DNA of 64,000 bases, taken from assembly GCF_007830235.1 (NCBI RefSeq), contig NZ_VLKI01000001.1:180464-244463 (forward strand), read 5' to 3'. Below the pieces are notes generated by a model that searched no databases, had not been told where the DNA came from, and worked only from the letters and a program-made list of their open reading frames with translations. The DNA is from Cytobacillus oceanisediminis (lineage in GTDB: Bacteria; Bacillota; Bacilli; Bacillales; Cytobacillaceae). Within the stretch, counting starts at the first letter, position 1. Each line of letters opens with the position of its first letter. The position numbers and the translations under genes are program-made. This document shows, piece by piece, positions 17,553 through 26,388 of the stretch.

Positions 17553-18012
17553 ATGGTAAAATTGGTTATTCGGTCCATATTTATTATCCCTTGGGCTTCT
17601 TTTAGATCGATCAGCTTTACGAAGGTATATGCCAGTTGCATTATTGGCAACAGTACTGAATACTATAATGGCTCAATTGGCCTGGACATATAATTGGTGG
17701 GAATTTAAAGAATCACTTTTTAAATGGGACAAAATAGCTCCATTGTTTACTGTATACAGTATTTTCCTGGTCGGTACAATCTGGATATTTCACTTTACTT
17801 ATCGTAAATTCTGGATATATATAATTGTAAATTTAATCGTTGATCTTTTTTACGGTATTGTTTTCACTAAATTTCTTAATAGCCTTGAGATAAGAGAAAA
17901 CGGCAGCTTTTCACCATTATCAAATCTTCTGGCAATGACCATACTGGCTGTCCTTCTCTATTTCTACCAGATGTGGCAGGAAGGAAAAGCGGATAAGGAG
18001 CTAATAGAATAA
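17553..18012 (+). pseudogene. CBO0543-like membrane-protein gene with a +1 frameshift
   Basis: ATG at 17553 has AAGGAAGG nine bases upstream, but its frame soon turns nonsensical. One A removed from the AAAA run at 17556-17559 restores MVNWLFGPYLLSLGLLLDRS, then ALRRYMPVALLATVLN, which joins the long downstream frame (last in-frame ATG at 17629) through QLAWTYNWWEFKES and FLVGTIWIFHFTYRKFWIY to the stop. The span is 460 bases, one more than a multiple of three. The product would be a four-helix CBO0543-like protein. Read error, slippage or true decay are all possible. Confidence 0.75.
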
Positions 18013-18060
18013 CAATAAAGTAAAAAGCTCCGGTAAGCTGATGAATCCATTAAAATGGTA

Positions 18061-18094
18061 AAGCCCTTCAAGTCAACTGACTTTGAAGGGCTTT
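18061..18094. terminator. Bidirectional terminator
   Basis: AAGCCCTTCAAGTCA and its near-complement CTTTGAAGGGCTT form a long stem, then TTTTCATG. It lies between convergent genes and slightly overlaps the end of the EamA gene. Confidence 0.8.
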
Positions 18095-19026
18095 TCATGA
18101 TTCATGTGTTCTGCAGTCTTGGAGTGAGATTTTTTGTTTAAGGCTAGTAATAAAATCATCCCAAAAATACACACAGTTCCAACCCATTGAAAACTGCCAA
18201 ACGGTTCTTTCAGCCATATGACAGTTGTGAATACGGCAGCAAGCGGCTCAAGGCTGCTCAACAGACTGGTCTCAGTAGGGGAAAGGCTCTGTAAGCTTTC
18301 GATGTAAAACCAAAAAGCAAGCATAGTTCCAAACACGATAACAAACACCAAATAGAGATAAGCTTCGAACGTCAAACTGCTGGACCCCATTTTCCACGGC
18401 GGATGAATAAAGCTCAAGGACAGCCCGCCGATCACCATCGCCCAGCCGACAACTACAAGAGAATCGTATTGCTTCAATAATGGTACTGCATATAGCGTGT
18501 AAAACGCTAACGCCACCCCGGATAAGATTCCCCACACGATAGCAGGAGCCGGTACAGAAAGCTGAGAAACAGAACCATTGGTAAGCAGAAAAAACGAACC
18601 TGCCAAAGCAAGTGAAACAGTTACAAAATCGTTCCGCGTGAACACCGTTTCCTTTCTCAAAACCAGATAAATAATAATCATCGCTGGCGCCAAATATTGC
18701 AGCAATGTAGCTACGGCGGCATTTCCATGGTTTATAGATGCCATGTACGTGTATTGAACGGCCAGCATGCCTAGAAGACCAAAGATGATTAAACGCAGCG
18801 CTGCCCGCTTATTTTTCCAAACACCAAAGACTTGCGACCGATCTTTAAGCAAAAATTGGACAGCTAAAAGCAGGACACCTGCTATCAGGAGGCGTACTGT
18901 TACAAGCCACTCAACATTGATTGCGAATTGCTGAAAAAGCTTCTGGGCAACCGTGCCGCCAACACCCCAAAACGTAGCCCCGGCTATTACAAGGAATAAC
19001 CCGGTTTTCCTAGAACGTCCCTTCAT
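18073..19026 (-). CDS. EamA-family (DMT) transporter
   Basis: A 317-residue protein with ten hydrophobic helices in two EamA halves. Half one has [17 protein letters not shown] and [20 protein letters not shown]; half two has [18 protein letters not shown] and [21 protein letters not shown], the usual EamA end motif. The family exports amino acids, metabolites or drugs. It faces a divergent AraC regulator across about 100 bases, which suggests local control and an inducible efflux role. Confidence 0.88.
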   Translation of the reverse strand: MKGRSRKTGLFLVIAGATFWGVGGTVAQKLFQQFAINVEWLVTVRLLIAGVLLLAVQFLLKDRSQVFGVWKNKRAALRLIIFGLLGMLAVQYTYMASINHGNAAVATLLQYLAPAMIIIYLVLRKETVFTRNDFVTVSLALAGSFFLLTNGSVSQLSVPAPAIVWGILSGVALAFYTLYAVPLLKQYDSLVVVGWAMVIGGLSLSFIHPPWKMGSSSLTFEAYLYLVFVIVFGTMLAFWFYIESLQSLSPTETSLLSSLEPLAAVFTTVIWLKEPFGSFQWVGTVCIFGMILLLALNKKSHSKTAEHMNHEKPFKVS

Positions 19027-19128
19027 GTTTCATTCCACCTTAAAATATAATAATAGTGTTATAATAATTGAAAACATGTGTAAAAAATAGCTAAATTCAA
19101 TAAAAAAATATAAATATATTGAGGTGCT

Positions 19129-20016
19129 ATGTTGCAAATAAAAAATTTCAAAGTGGATCAAAGCTTAAAAGAGCTTACGAGCCATCGTACAGTTGTAATG
19201 CCTGTTGCCTGCTATGAAACAGAGATTGCTCATAATATAAACGGCAAAATCCCCCTTCATTGGCATGAGGAAATTCAATTTGTCTTAATAAAAAAAGGGG
19301 AAGCAATGTTTCAGATAAATGAAGAAAAACGGATGGTAAGCGAAGGTGACGGGATATTTATCAACAGCGGATGCCTGCATTTGGCAGAGGATGTAAGCGG
19401 TGACTGTATTTATATTTGCTTAAATGTATCCCCCCATTTCATGCTCCCACAAGAACTATTTACAAGCAATATATATCCATACATTCAAGCGACCAATCTG
19501 CCGTACATTTACATGAATGCCTATGACCAATGGGGAAAAAACATTTTAGACAGCATGATAAAAATCAAAAGCTTGATTCAACATAAACCGCCTTTTTATG
19601 AAGTTGACATCTCCAGTCAGCTAACATTCATATGGCAGCAGTTAATCATGAACGGGTTCCAATTAGAGTATGACCGGACTGAAGTGGAAAAAAATCGGCG
19701 AATGAAGGAAATGTTGAATTGGATCCACCTTCATTATGTTGAAAAAGTCCCACTGAATGATATCGCAAGAGCGGGCCAATTGAGCAGTTCTGAATGCTGC
19801 CGCTACTTCAAGCGGATCTTAAAAACAACTCCGATAAGCTACCTAATCAATTATCGAATCCAAAAAAGCCTCATCTTGCTTCAAGATCCAGAATCTAATG
19901 TCACTGAAGTTGCCTTTAAAGTTGGATTTAACAGCACCAGTTATTTTATCAGTAAATTCCGGAAGTCGATGGATATAACACCATCAGCCTATAAAAAGGA
20001 GCGACAGGCAAAATAG
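19129..20016 (+). CDS. AraC-family regulator with N-terminal cupin
   Basis: A 295-residue regulator. Residues 30-110 are a cupin ligand domain (IPLHWHEEIQFVLIKKGEAM and GDGIFINSGCLHLAE). The C-terminal 100 residues carry two helix-turn-helix motifs (VPLNDIARAGQLSSSECCRY and NVTEVAFKVGFNSTSYF), ending FRKSMDITPSAYKKERQ. It is divergent from the EamA gene and probably activates it in response to a small molecule. A GAGGTG site supports the ATG. Confidence 0.9.
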   Translation: MLQIKNFKVDQSLKELTSHRTVVMPVACYETEIAHNINGKIPLHWHEEIQFVLIKKGEAMFQINEEKRMVSEGDGIFINSGCLHLAEDVSGDCIYICLNVSPHFMLPQELFTSNIYPYIQATNLPYIYMNAYDQWGKNILDSMIKIKSLIQHKPPFYEVDISSQLTFIWQQLIMNGFQLEYDRTEVEKNRRMKEMLNWIHLHYVEKVPLNDIARAGQLSSSECCRYFKRILKTTPISYLINYRIQKSLILLQDPESNVTEVAFKVGFNSTSYFISKFRKSMDITPSAYKKERQAK

Positions 20017-20130
20017 ATTGGTATATTATTTCTTTTAATGAATTTTTAAATTAAAAACACCCAATTGTAGGAAAAAGAAATAAGCAACGCGAAATGTTTA
20101 TTAAGAGAACATTTATAAGGAGGATTATTT

Positions 20131-20604
20131 TTGGAACGGATTATATTTGACCATATGGAAACAGTGCGAGGAATAACTGAAAAATCTATTAAGAGAATTC
20201 CCGAAGAAATTGCTGATATTACTCCAAAAGGCTTTTACAACCATATACGATGGAACTTTGGGCATATTGCATATGTACAGGAAAAGCTTGTCTTTGAAAT
20301 CATGGGTGAGGAGATGAAGACCCCTATGAAATATGAACAGTTATTTGCTGCCGGAACAAAACCAGCAGATTGGGTAGATACGCCTCCTTCCTTAACAGAA
20401 ATTTCTTTCGTTTTAACTGAACAAAAATCCCGAATAAAAGAATTCCTTCAGGGACGTCTTGAGGAAAAACTGCCCAGACCATTCACAAATCGAGGCGGCA
20501 TTACACTATACACAGCAGGAGAAGCATTTTTATTTAGTTTTTATCATGAAGCACTGCATATGGAAACGATTAAGCGAATATATCGGTCAGTTTCCTCTAA
20601 ATAA
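20131..20604 (+). CDS. DinB-family protein
   Basis: A 157-residue four-helix-bundle protein with the DinB metal-type histidines in NHIRWNFGHIAYVQEKL (near 36) and FLFSFYHEALHMETIK (near 133). DinB/YfiT proteins include thiol-dependent transferases; many are uncharacterised. The start is TTG, chosen because AAGGAGG stands seven bases upstream and no ATG fits. A terminator follows about 70 bases downstream. Confidence 0.88.
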   Translation: MERIIFDHMETVRGITEKSIKRIPEEIADITPKGFYNHIRWNFGHIAYVQEKLVFEIMGEEMKTPMKYEQLFAAGTKPADWVDTPPSLTEISFVLTEQKSRIKEFLQGRLEEKLPRPFTNRGGITLYTAGEAFLFSFYHEALHMETIKRIYRSVSSK

Positions 20605-20671
20605 CCTGGCGTCAACAAGCAAAGCCATAGATCACTTTTATAGCTATGAATTAAATAGAAAAGAAACGATA

Positions 20672-20704
20672 AAGACTGTTGAGAAAAAATGCTCAACAGT
20701 CTTA
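20672..20704 (+). terminator. Rho-independent terminator
   Basis: AAGACTGTTGAG and CTCAACAGTCTT form a perfect 12-bp stem, then TATCCAT. It lies between the DinB gene and the oppositely read small gene; the weak U-run makes the direction uncertain. Confidence 0.7.
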
Positions 20705-20731
20705 TCCATAAAAATTCATTTGCTTACTAGT

Positions 20732-20944
20732 TTACCAAGGACATCTTTTTCTGCGTCTATTATCACGTTCAAAAATGCCTAATACATCGTCATCGTCTCT
20801 TCTTCGTCTTCTTCTATCATCCTCGATAACTATTACCTTATCTGCACGGATAATCACTTTATCCACATCCAGAACTCTTCTTCTGTCATCACGATCAAAA
20901 ATACCTGCTACATCGTTGTCATCGAATCTTCTTCTGCACGACAT
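20732..20944 (-). CDS. 70-residue Arg/Asp-patterned protein
   Basis: AAGGAGGTG followed by AAAGAG and ATG gives a strong start at 20944. The protein has alternating basic and acidic blocks: CRRRFDDNDVAGIFDRDDRR near the start, a valine-rich core (VLDVDKVIIRADKVIVIED), then RRRRRRDDDDVLGIFERDN. The two DNDVAGIFDRD / DDDVLGIFERD blocks look like a duplication on either side of the core. No known domain is recognised. Such compact charge-patterned proteins in Bacilli are often spore or coat related, but that is a guess. Confidence 0.65.
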   Translation of the reverse strand: MSCRRRFDDNDVAGIFDRDDRRRVLDVDKVIIRADKVIVIEDDRRRRRRDDDDVLGIFERDNRRRKRCPW

Positions 20945-21151
20945 CTCTTTCACCTCCTTGTCCCTTATACTTTTAAAATATGCTCGTTCTACAAAAAGGA
21001 GTGGACAAGAATACTAATGAATTGGTTTGTTTATAGAATCTATGAGAACCTTCATTTTGATTAAGAGAATGTTTTATGTAATAGTGATAAATCCAAGGTC
21101 TCCTAGTAAATCCTAGAATACTACTTAGAAAATAAGTCTTCAAAATAAGAG

Positions 21152-21180
21152 GGTGGTCCCAGAAATCAGCTGGAACCACC
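21152..21180. terminator. Terminator-like hairpin
   Basis: GGTGGTCCCAG and CTGGAACCACC pair around a short loop, then TTAAAATAATTA. No gene ends directly before it. Confidence 0.5.
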
Positions 21181-21600
21181 TTAAAATAATTAATATTTTT
21201 ACAAATTTACATATAAATGTGTATTTTCACTTACTGGTTCCACGAACGGTAAGCCACATAATCGGCTTTTGGCCGATAAATCATTAGATTTGGCCGATAA
21301 ACCTTCAAATTTGGCCGTTAAACGAAATCTAAATCTAGCATCAAGGCTGCTCTGTTGCTAGTCCCAAGATTGGAAGGCAGAGAAATCATTGTTTGACTGA
21401 TAATTTTTAATTCGCTTCAGGAGATTTCATGTATTCGGCCACTAAATTCCCGTTTCTCCCTAATTTCACCATTAAGATCTTCGAAAACAAGAAATTGGTG
21501 CTTTAAAATTTTCTTTCCCCCCTCCAGCCTCTCTAAGAACCCATGTCCAGCCCTTCTCACGTCTGAATTAAGCCCATTTAAAGTTCTCAGTCAATTATAA
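21181..21600. other. Gap with a short direct repeat
   Basis: No gene found. At about 21264-21321 the block TTTGGCCGATAAA recurs at a spacing of 21 bases in three copies, the last one altered to TTTGGCCGTTAAA. The rest shows nothing recognisable before the promoter at 21619. Confidence 0.5.
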
Positions 21601-21618
21601 AAAGCAACTTTTTTAGTG

Positions 21619-21661
21619 TTGACATTGTTTATCAATTGCATATAATTTGCATTAAGGCAAA
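21619..21661 (+). promoter_or_regulatory. Sigma-A promoter overlapped by a probable MntR box
   Basis: TTGACA (21619-21624) and TATAAT (21641-21646) are separated by 16 bases. TTTGCATTAAGGCAAA (21646-21661) begins at the -10 element and closely resembles Bacillus MntR operators. Mn(II)-MntR bound there would block RNA polymerase. It lies about 100 bases upstream of the metal ABC operon. Confidence 0.8.
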
Positions 21662-21764
21662 ATTTTTTTATTGATCTATAATTCTTGTCCAAAGGACGAT
21701 TACTTGATTATACGCAATTAAAATGACCAGCTGAAAAAATGGAAAAATAAAGGAGAGAACAAAA

Positions 21765-22511
21765 ATGAAGGGTCCAGCTATCTCCATACAAGATTTGCAT
21801 GTTTCCTATTATGGAAATGAAGCTGTAAAAGGAGTAAGCCTATCTGTTGAAACTGGTAATTTGGTGGGCATTATCGGGCCAAACGGCGCAGGAAAATCGA
21901 CTTTTTTAAAAGCCATGCTGAATCTCATACCAAAGGATAAAGGCGATGTAAAAGTGATGGGTAGAACGATCAAAGAAGTACGCAAAAGAATCGCCTATGT
22001 TCCACAGCGAAATGACATAGATTGGGATTTTCCGATCACGGTCCTTGATGCGGTTCTCATCGGAACTTATCCGCATTTAAAGCTGTTCCGCCGTCCAAAG
22101 AAAAAAGATAAAGAATGGGCAATGCAATGTCTTCAGCGTGTTGGAATGCAAGATTTTAGCAAGAGGCAAATTGGTGAATTATCAGGCGGGCAGCAGCAGC
22201 GTGTCTTTCTGGCAAGAGCCCTCGCCCAGCAAGCAGATCTGTTTTTTCTTGATGAACCGTTTGTAGGAGTTGATGTATCCAGTGAAGAAACCATTGTGAA
22301 AATTTTGAAAGAACTTTGCAGGCAAGGAAAAACGGTTATTGTTGTACACCACGACCTAAGCAAAGCGAATGATTATTTCAATCAGCTAATCCTCTTAAAT
22401 AAAGAATTAATAGGTTTTGGGACAGTTGAAGAGGTGTTTAAGCCTGAGGTCATTAAAAAAGCTTACAAGGGGCAATTTGCGTTTATGAATGAGATTGGAG
22501 TGTCGTTATAA
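21765..22511 (+). CDS. Manganese-type ABC importer, ATP-binding subunit
   Basis: A 248-residue ATPase with Walker A GPNGAGKS, signature LSGGQQQR, Walker B LFFLDEPFVGVD and switch His in VVHHDLSKA. It belongs to the zinc/manganese cluster (MntB of B. subtilis, SitA, PsaB). The gene order ATPase-permease-lipoprotein is that of sitABC. AAGGAGAG precedes the ATG. Its stop overlaps the permease start (TAATG). Confidence 0.92.
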   Translation: MKGPAISIQDLHVSYYGNEAVKGVSLSVETGNLVGIIGPNGAGKSTFLKAMLNLIPKDKGDVKVMGRTIKEVRKRIAYVPQRNDIDWDFPITVLDAVLIGTYPHLKLFRRPKKKDKEWAMQCLQRVGMQDFSKRQIGELSGGQQQRVFLARALAQQADLFFLDEPFVGVDVSSEETIVKILKELCRQGKTVIVVHHDLSKANDYFNQLILLNKELIGFGTVEEVFKPEVIKKAYKGQFAFMNEIGVSL

Positions 22512-23368
22512 TGGCCTTTATTGAAGCGGTAATGCAATATGGTTTTCTGCAAAAAGCGTTATTAACATCGGTTATGGTTGGGATTATCTGCGGAGTCATT
22601 GGCTGTTTCATCATCCTCAGAGGAATGGCTCTCATGGGAGATGCCATTTCACATGCGGTACTGCCAGGTGTAGCCATCTCCTATATGCTGGGTATTAACT
22701 TCTTTTTTGGGGCAGTTTTTAGTGGAGTTTTAACGGCAATTGCCATTGGATTTGTATCCCAGAACAGCCGGATAAAGCATGATACATCTATTGGGATCAT
22801 GTTCACAGCGGCATTTGCTTCAGGAATTATTATTATTACGATGCTAAAAAGCAGTACAGACTTATACCATATTTTATTTGGAAATGTGCTGGCTGTAAGA
22901 TCATCAGATATGTGGATCACACTGGGCATCAGCCTAATTGTAATAGCAGCTGTTTATCTCTTTTACAAAGAACTATTGGTTACATCGTTTGATGAAACAA
23001 TGGCCGCAGCCTATGGCTTGCCAGTTCGCTTCATTCACTATTTCCTAATGACTCTTTTGACGATGGTTACCGTTGCATCCCTCCAGACAGTAGGCATTGT
23101 GTTGGTTGTTGCCATGTTGATTACACCTGCTGCGGCGGCTTATCTGTTAACCGAGCGGCTGTGGGTAATGATATTCCTTGCAGCAGGCATCGGGGTGGTT
23201 TCATCTATTGTTGGACTTTACTTTAGTTTCACCTACAACCTAGCTTCGGGCGCAACGATTGTCATGGCCGCTACTTCTATATTCGTACTCGTTTTCTTAT
23301 TCTCACCTAAGCATGGATTAGTTTGGAAAACGCTGAGAGTAAAGAAGAAAAGAGCTTCATTAGTTTAA
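22511..23368 (+). CDS. Manganese-type ABC importer, permease subunit
   Basis: A 285-residue integral protein of the ABC-3 permease family with about nine helices. Typical segments are GCFIILRGMALMGDAISHAVL (near 34; the His and Asp are conserved), SLQTVGIVLVVAMLITPAAA (near 200) and LASGATIVMAATSIFV. Only one permease gene is present, so it probably works as a homodimer, unlike the mntCD pair of B. subtilis. Confidence 0.92.
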   Translation: MAFIEAVMQYGFLQKALLTSVMVGIICGVIGCFIILRGMALMGDAISHAVLPGVAISYMLGINFFFGAVFSGVLTAIAIGFVSQNSRIKHDTSIGIMFTAAFASGIIIITMLKSSTDLYHILFGNVLAVRSSDMWITLGISLIVIAAVYLFYKELLVTSFDETMAAAYGLPVRFIHYFLMTLLTMVTVASLQTVGIVLVVAMLITPAAAAYLLTERLWVMIFLAAGIGVVSSIVGLYFSFTYNLASGATIVMAATSIFVLVFLFSPKHGLVWKTLRVKKKRASLV

Positions 23369-23457
23369 TTTTAATATAGCTGTTTTTAATCTATGAGAAA
23401 ACAGCCTTTAGAAAAGAGCCTTTAAAAAAATTTAAAAATAACTAGGGGGAAAACCGA

Positions 23458-24399
23458 ATGTTTAAAAAAGGATTTCTTTTATTAGCCTCATCTCTTCTGG
23501 CCGTGTTATTACTGGCAGCTTGCAGCAATGAAAAAAGTAGCACATCTGCCAGCGAAGATGGAAAAGTTCAAGTTGTTACGACCTACTCGATTGTATTTGA
23601 CATTGTTAAAAATGTAGGCGGAGATTTAGTCGAGATTCATAGTTTAGCACCTATTGGCTCCAATCCGCACGAATATGACCCGCTTCCTGAAGATGTCCAA
23701 AAAACAACGGATGCAGATGCAGTATTTTATAATGGCCTGAATTTGGAAGCCGGCAACTCATGGTTCAATAAGCTTATGGAAACTGCTGGAAAAGACGGCG
23801 AAGATGCTCCTGTCTTCCTTATGAGCAAAGGTGTGGAAGCAATGCACTTAACAACAAAGGGCAAAGAAAGCGAAGAAGATCCACATGCATGGCTGGATAT
23901 ACGAAATGGAATCAAATACGCGGAAAATGCGAGAGACGGACTAATCAAGGTAGATCCTGACAATAAAGAGGTTTATGAGAAAAATGCAGAAGCCTATATC
24001 GCTGAACTTCAAGAACTGCATGACAAAGCGGTCAAACAATTTAAAGAGATTCCGGAAAAAGAACGTGTGCTTGTAACGAGTGAAGGCGCTTTTAAATATT
24101 TCAGCGAAGCCTATGGATTCCAGGCGGAATATATCTGGGAGATCAATCAGGAAAACCAGGGAACACCAGAACAAATTACAAGAATTGTAGATATTATCAA
24201 TGAAAAAGGAATTACCGGACTATTCCTGGAAACAAGCATTGATGCTCGAAGCATGGAAGCTGTATCTGATGAAACCAATGTTCCTATCATGGGTAAAGTT
24301 TTTACAGACTCATTGGCAAAGCCAGGTGAAGACGGCGATACGTATATCTCCATGATGGAGTGGAATATTAAAACCATTAAAGAAGGCTTGACTAAGTAA
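23458..24399 (+). CDS. Manganese-type ABC importer, substrate-binding lipoprotein
   Basis: A 313-residue cluster-9 (TroA/PsaA/MntC) lipoprotein. The signal KGFLLLASSLLAVLLLAAC ends in a lipobox. The four metal ligands can be seen: His in GSNPHEYDPLPED, His in EEDPHAWLDIRNG, Glu in VLVTSEGAFKYF and Asp in GKVFTDSLAKPGE. The lack of a His-rich loop and the MntR-like box upstream favour Mn(II) over Zn(II). It is surface-anchored and hands metal to the permease. Confidence 0.92.
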   Translation: MFKKGFLLLASSLLAVLLLAACSNEKSSTSASEDGKVQVVTTYSIVFDIVKNVGGDLVEIHSLAPIGSNPHEYDPLPEDVQKTTDADAVFYNGLNLEAGNSWFNKLMETAGKDGEDAPVFLMSKGVEAMHLTTKGKESEEDPHAWLDIRNGIKYAENARDGLIKVDPDNKEVYEKNAEAYIAELQELHDKAVKQFKEIPEKERVLVTSEGAFKYFSEAYGFQAEYIWEINQENQGTPEQITRIVDIINEKGITGLFLETSIDARSMEAVSDETNVPIMGKVFTDSLAKPGEDGDTYISMMEWNIKTIKEGLTK

Positions 24400-24430
24400 C
24401 CAATAGCAAAAAAAACTGGATAAAACCAAA

Positions 24431-24457
24431 GACACCTCTTCCTTTTGGAGAGGTGTC
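24431..24457 (+). terminator. Terminator of the metal ABC operon
   Basis: GACACCTCT and AGAGGTGTC around a short loop, then AATTTTC, about 30 bases after the lipoprotein stop. Confidence 0.8.
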
Positions 24458-24499
24458 AATTTTCATAATAAAAAGGTTATGCCAGAAGTACCAAGCCAT

Positions 24500-25225
24500 T
24501 TATCTGAACCATTCAGTTAAAATCACCATTGAGAGAAACCCAATAATAAAAGCCAATGTAGACGCTCTCTCATTCCCATCCCCATGGCTTTCAGGGATTA
24601 ATTCTTTATAAACTACAAAGAGCATTGAGCCTGCCGCAAAAGCAAGTCCATAAGGAATAATATGTTCAAAGGATCCGCCAAATAACACCCCTATTAATCC
24701 AGCACATAATTCAATCACTCCTGTCAGGGCTGCGAAAAGAATGGCTTTTACCCTGCTGACATTCTGTGTAACTAAAAATAATGCAACCAAAAATCCGTCT
24801 GGGACATTTTGAAGCCCTATAGCAAAAGCTACGAGCGGGCCCAGATCCTGGCTGCTGCTTACATTGCTTATTCCGACTGACAGACCTTCTGGCAAATTAT
24901 GCAGTGACATCGCTATTAAAAACAATATGACAACACTTGAATGCCCCGTTGAACGTTTGGAATTGTCCAAATCCACATGTGGGATAAAACTTTCCAGCAA
25001 GGTTAAAACCAGGGTTCCCATTAAAATTCCAATCACCAGAACAGTAAGATTCGATAGCTTAATAGCAGATGGAATTAATCCATAAGCCGACGCTGCAACC
25101 ATAATCCCTGCCGTATAGGCCAGTAAAACGTCCTTCCCTTTATGGGAAACATTTTTTATTAACAGAATAGGCAGTGCTCCTAGGCCTGTACAAAGTGAAG
25201 AAAAAAGAATTGGAAACAATGACAT
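24500..25225 (-). CDS. ZIP-family metal transporter
   Basis: A 241-residue protein with eight predicted helices. The two ZIP signature helices hold the metal-site motifs SLHNLPEGLSVGISN (near 108) and ALTGVIELCAGLIG (near 166). It resembles prokaryotic ZupT/GufA-type ZIP proteins that import Zn, Mn or Fe. It lies head to head with an MntR-like regulator and back to back with a Mn-type ABC importer, which supports a metal-homeostasis cluster. TGGAGG precedes the ATG. Confidence 0.88.
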   Translation of the reverse strand: MSLFPILFSSLCTGLGALPILLIKNVSHKGKDVLLAYTAGIMVAASAYGLIPSAIKLSNLTVLVIGILMGTLVLTLLESFIPHVDLDNSKRSTGHSSVVILFLIAMSLHNLPEGLSVGISNVSSSQDLGPLVAFAIGLQNVPDGFLVALFLVTQNVSRVKAILFAALTGVIELCAGLIGVLFGGSFEHIIPYGLAFAAGSMLFVVYKELIPESHGDGNERASTLAFIIGFLSMVILTEWFR

Positions 25226-25381
25226 GGAAATCCTCCAGGATCTTATTAGTTCATCATATGTTTGATTTCATTGAACATGCATCCAGTTCCCTAACTTCTC
25301 TATAAAATCCTCAAAACAAATACTAGTTAAAGAATGCTCATCCTTTCCACTCTTTTAATAAAAGAAATGAAGGTGAATGTA

Positions 25382-25756
25382 TTGGAGCCAAAGAGTATAA
25401 AAAAATATATTATTGAGATCTATAAATTAGAAAGAAAATATGGACATGCGACCATATCAGATATTGCTGGATTACTTAATGTGACCGTTTCGTCTGCTTC
25501 AAAAATGGTTGCAAAACTTAAAAAACAAGATTTTGTAAACTTCAAACCATACAGAACTGTGACTTTGACAAAAAAAGGATTAGAAATTGGAAATCAGCTA
25601 GAAAATACCAATAAAATCTTAGTTGAATTTTATAAATATATTGGGATCGAAGAAGAAAAGATCCCACAAGAAGTGAAAGAAATTGAGGTTTATATTAATC
25701 CTGAAGTAGTGACAAAGATTAAAAGATTCCTGGAGACAAAAGTAAAAAACGCCTGA
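25382..25756 (+). CDS. MntR/DtxR-like regulator with altered metal site
   Basis: About 124 residues if started at the TTG at 25382 (AAGGTGA upstream); this aligns end to end with MntR. The winged-helix part is well kept: HATISDIAGLLNVTVSSASK, then YRTVTLTKKGLEIGNQL. The dimer part (IGIEEEKIPQEVKEIEVYI) is recognisable. Against B. subtilis MntR ligands (Asp8, Glu11, His77, Glu99, Glu102, His103) I read Lys, Ile, Asn, Lys, Glu and Val, so most ligands seem lost. It may be metal-independent or sense something else. ATG at 25367 is an alternative start. Confidence 0.75.
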   Translation: MEPKSIKKYIIEIYKLERKYGHATISDIAGLLNVTVSSASKMVAKLKKQDFVNFKPYRTVTLTKKGLEIGNQLENTNKILVEFYKYIGIEEEKIPQEVKEIEVYINPEVVTKIKRFLETKVKNA

Positions 25757-25980
25757 AAGGAACCTTTTTCCAGCCACGAACCGTTGTGGAATGCACACAA
25801 AAAGATAAAACGTATTTCTCCTATAGCAATAGTGAATGCCGTTCCACTGAAAAGACAGACTAACCCTGCAACAAAAGAAAATTGCGGCCATTGATTCAGC
25901 GTTTTTGCATCCATCCTCCGCAGCATACCTCCACTTGAGATGATTACAAAGCTGATGAAAGGAACCCAATAAACGGCATA
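25757..25980. other. Gap with a possible decayed membrane-protein fragment
   Basis: On the minus strand an open frame reads WVPFISFVIISSGGMLRRMD, then FSFVAGLVCLFSGTAFTIAIG, two hydrophobic stretches without a ribosome site or clear start, and it runs into the regulator gene. It may be a remnant of a membrane protein; otherwise nothing is seen. Confidence 0.3.
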
Positions 25981-26031
25981 AAAGAATGCCCCTAAGGAGA
26001 GGAAACACCTCTATTGGGACATTCTTTTACT
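25981..26031. terminator. Long hairpin terminator
   Basis: AAAGAATG-CCC pairs with GGG-CATTCTTT, and inside it AGAGG pairs with CCTCT; then TTACTTTT. It may end the MntR-like transcript about 225 bases downstream. Confidence 0.65.
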
Positions 26032-26199
26032 TTTGATTTAAGTGATCATCCTCAATCTGTTCAAGAATTTGTGGCAATACCTTCTCTAAATGCAAACCCT
26101 GCCTTATTTTTTTATTGCAATCATTTCACTATATTCCTAACCACCGAATAATACTCCTCTCTTTGTACAAAATACTGATGTTCAAAAGGAGGTGTTTAT

Positions 26200-26325
26200 A
26201 TGCCTAATTTAAATGATAACAAGTTCAGAAAAATTCAATCTGAAAGCCAAAAGCAAGGAAAATCGATGGAAGAATATGCTGCTGAACTTGAAATGAACAA
26301 ATTGAAGAGTCAGAAAAGAAAGTAA
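26200..26325 (+). CDS. 41-residue small protein
   Basis: AAAGGAGGTG stands seven bases before the ATG. The product, MPNLNDNKFRKIQSESQKQG then KSMEEYAAELEMNKLKSQKRK, is hydrophilic, helical and Lys/Glu/Gln-rich. A strong terminator follows 22 bases after the stop, so the gene is an independent unit. The composition is like small Bacillus sporulation or stress proteins, but I cannot assign a family. Confidence 0.7.
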   Translation: MPNLNDNKFRKIQSESQKQGKSMEEYAAELEMNKLKSQKRK

Positions 26326-26346
26326 TCAGCCAAATTATGTTCGACG

Positions 26347-26372
26347 GCAGGAAGCTCGTTCCTGCCTTTTAT
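26347..26372 (+). terminator. Rho-independent terminator
   Basis: GGCAGGAA and TTCCTGCC with a 5-base loop, then TTTTATCC; ends the small gene. Confidence 0.85.
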
Positions 26373-26388
26373 CCTTCTCCTGATTGAA

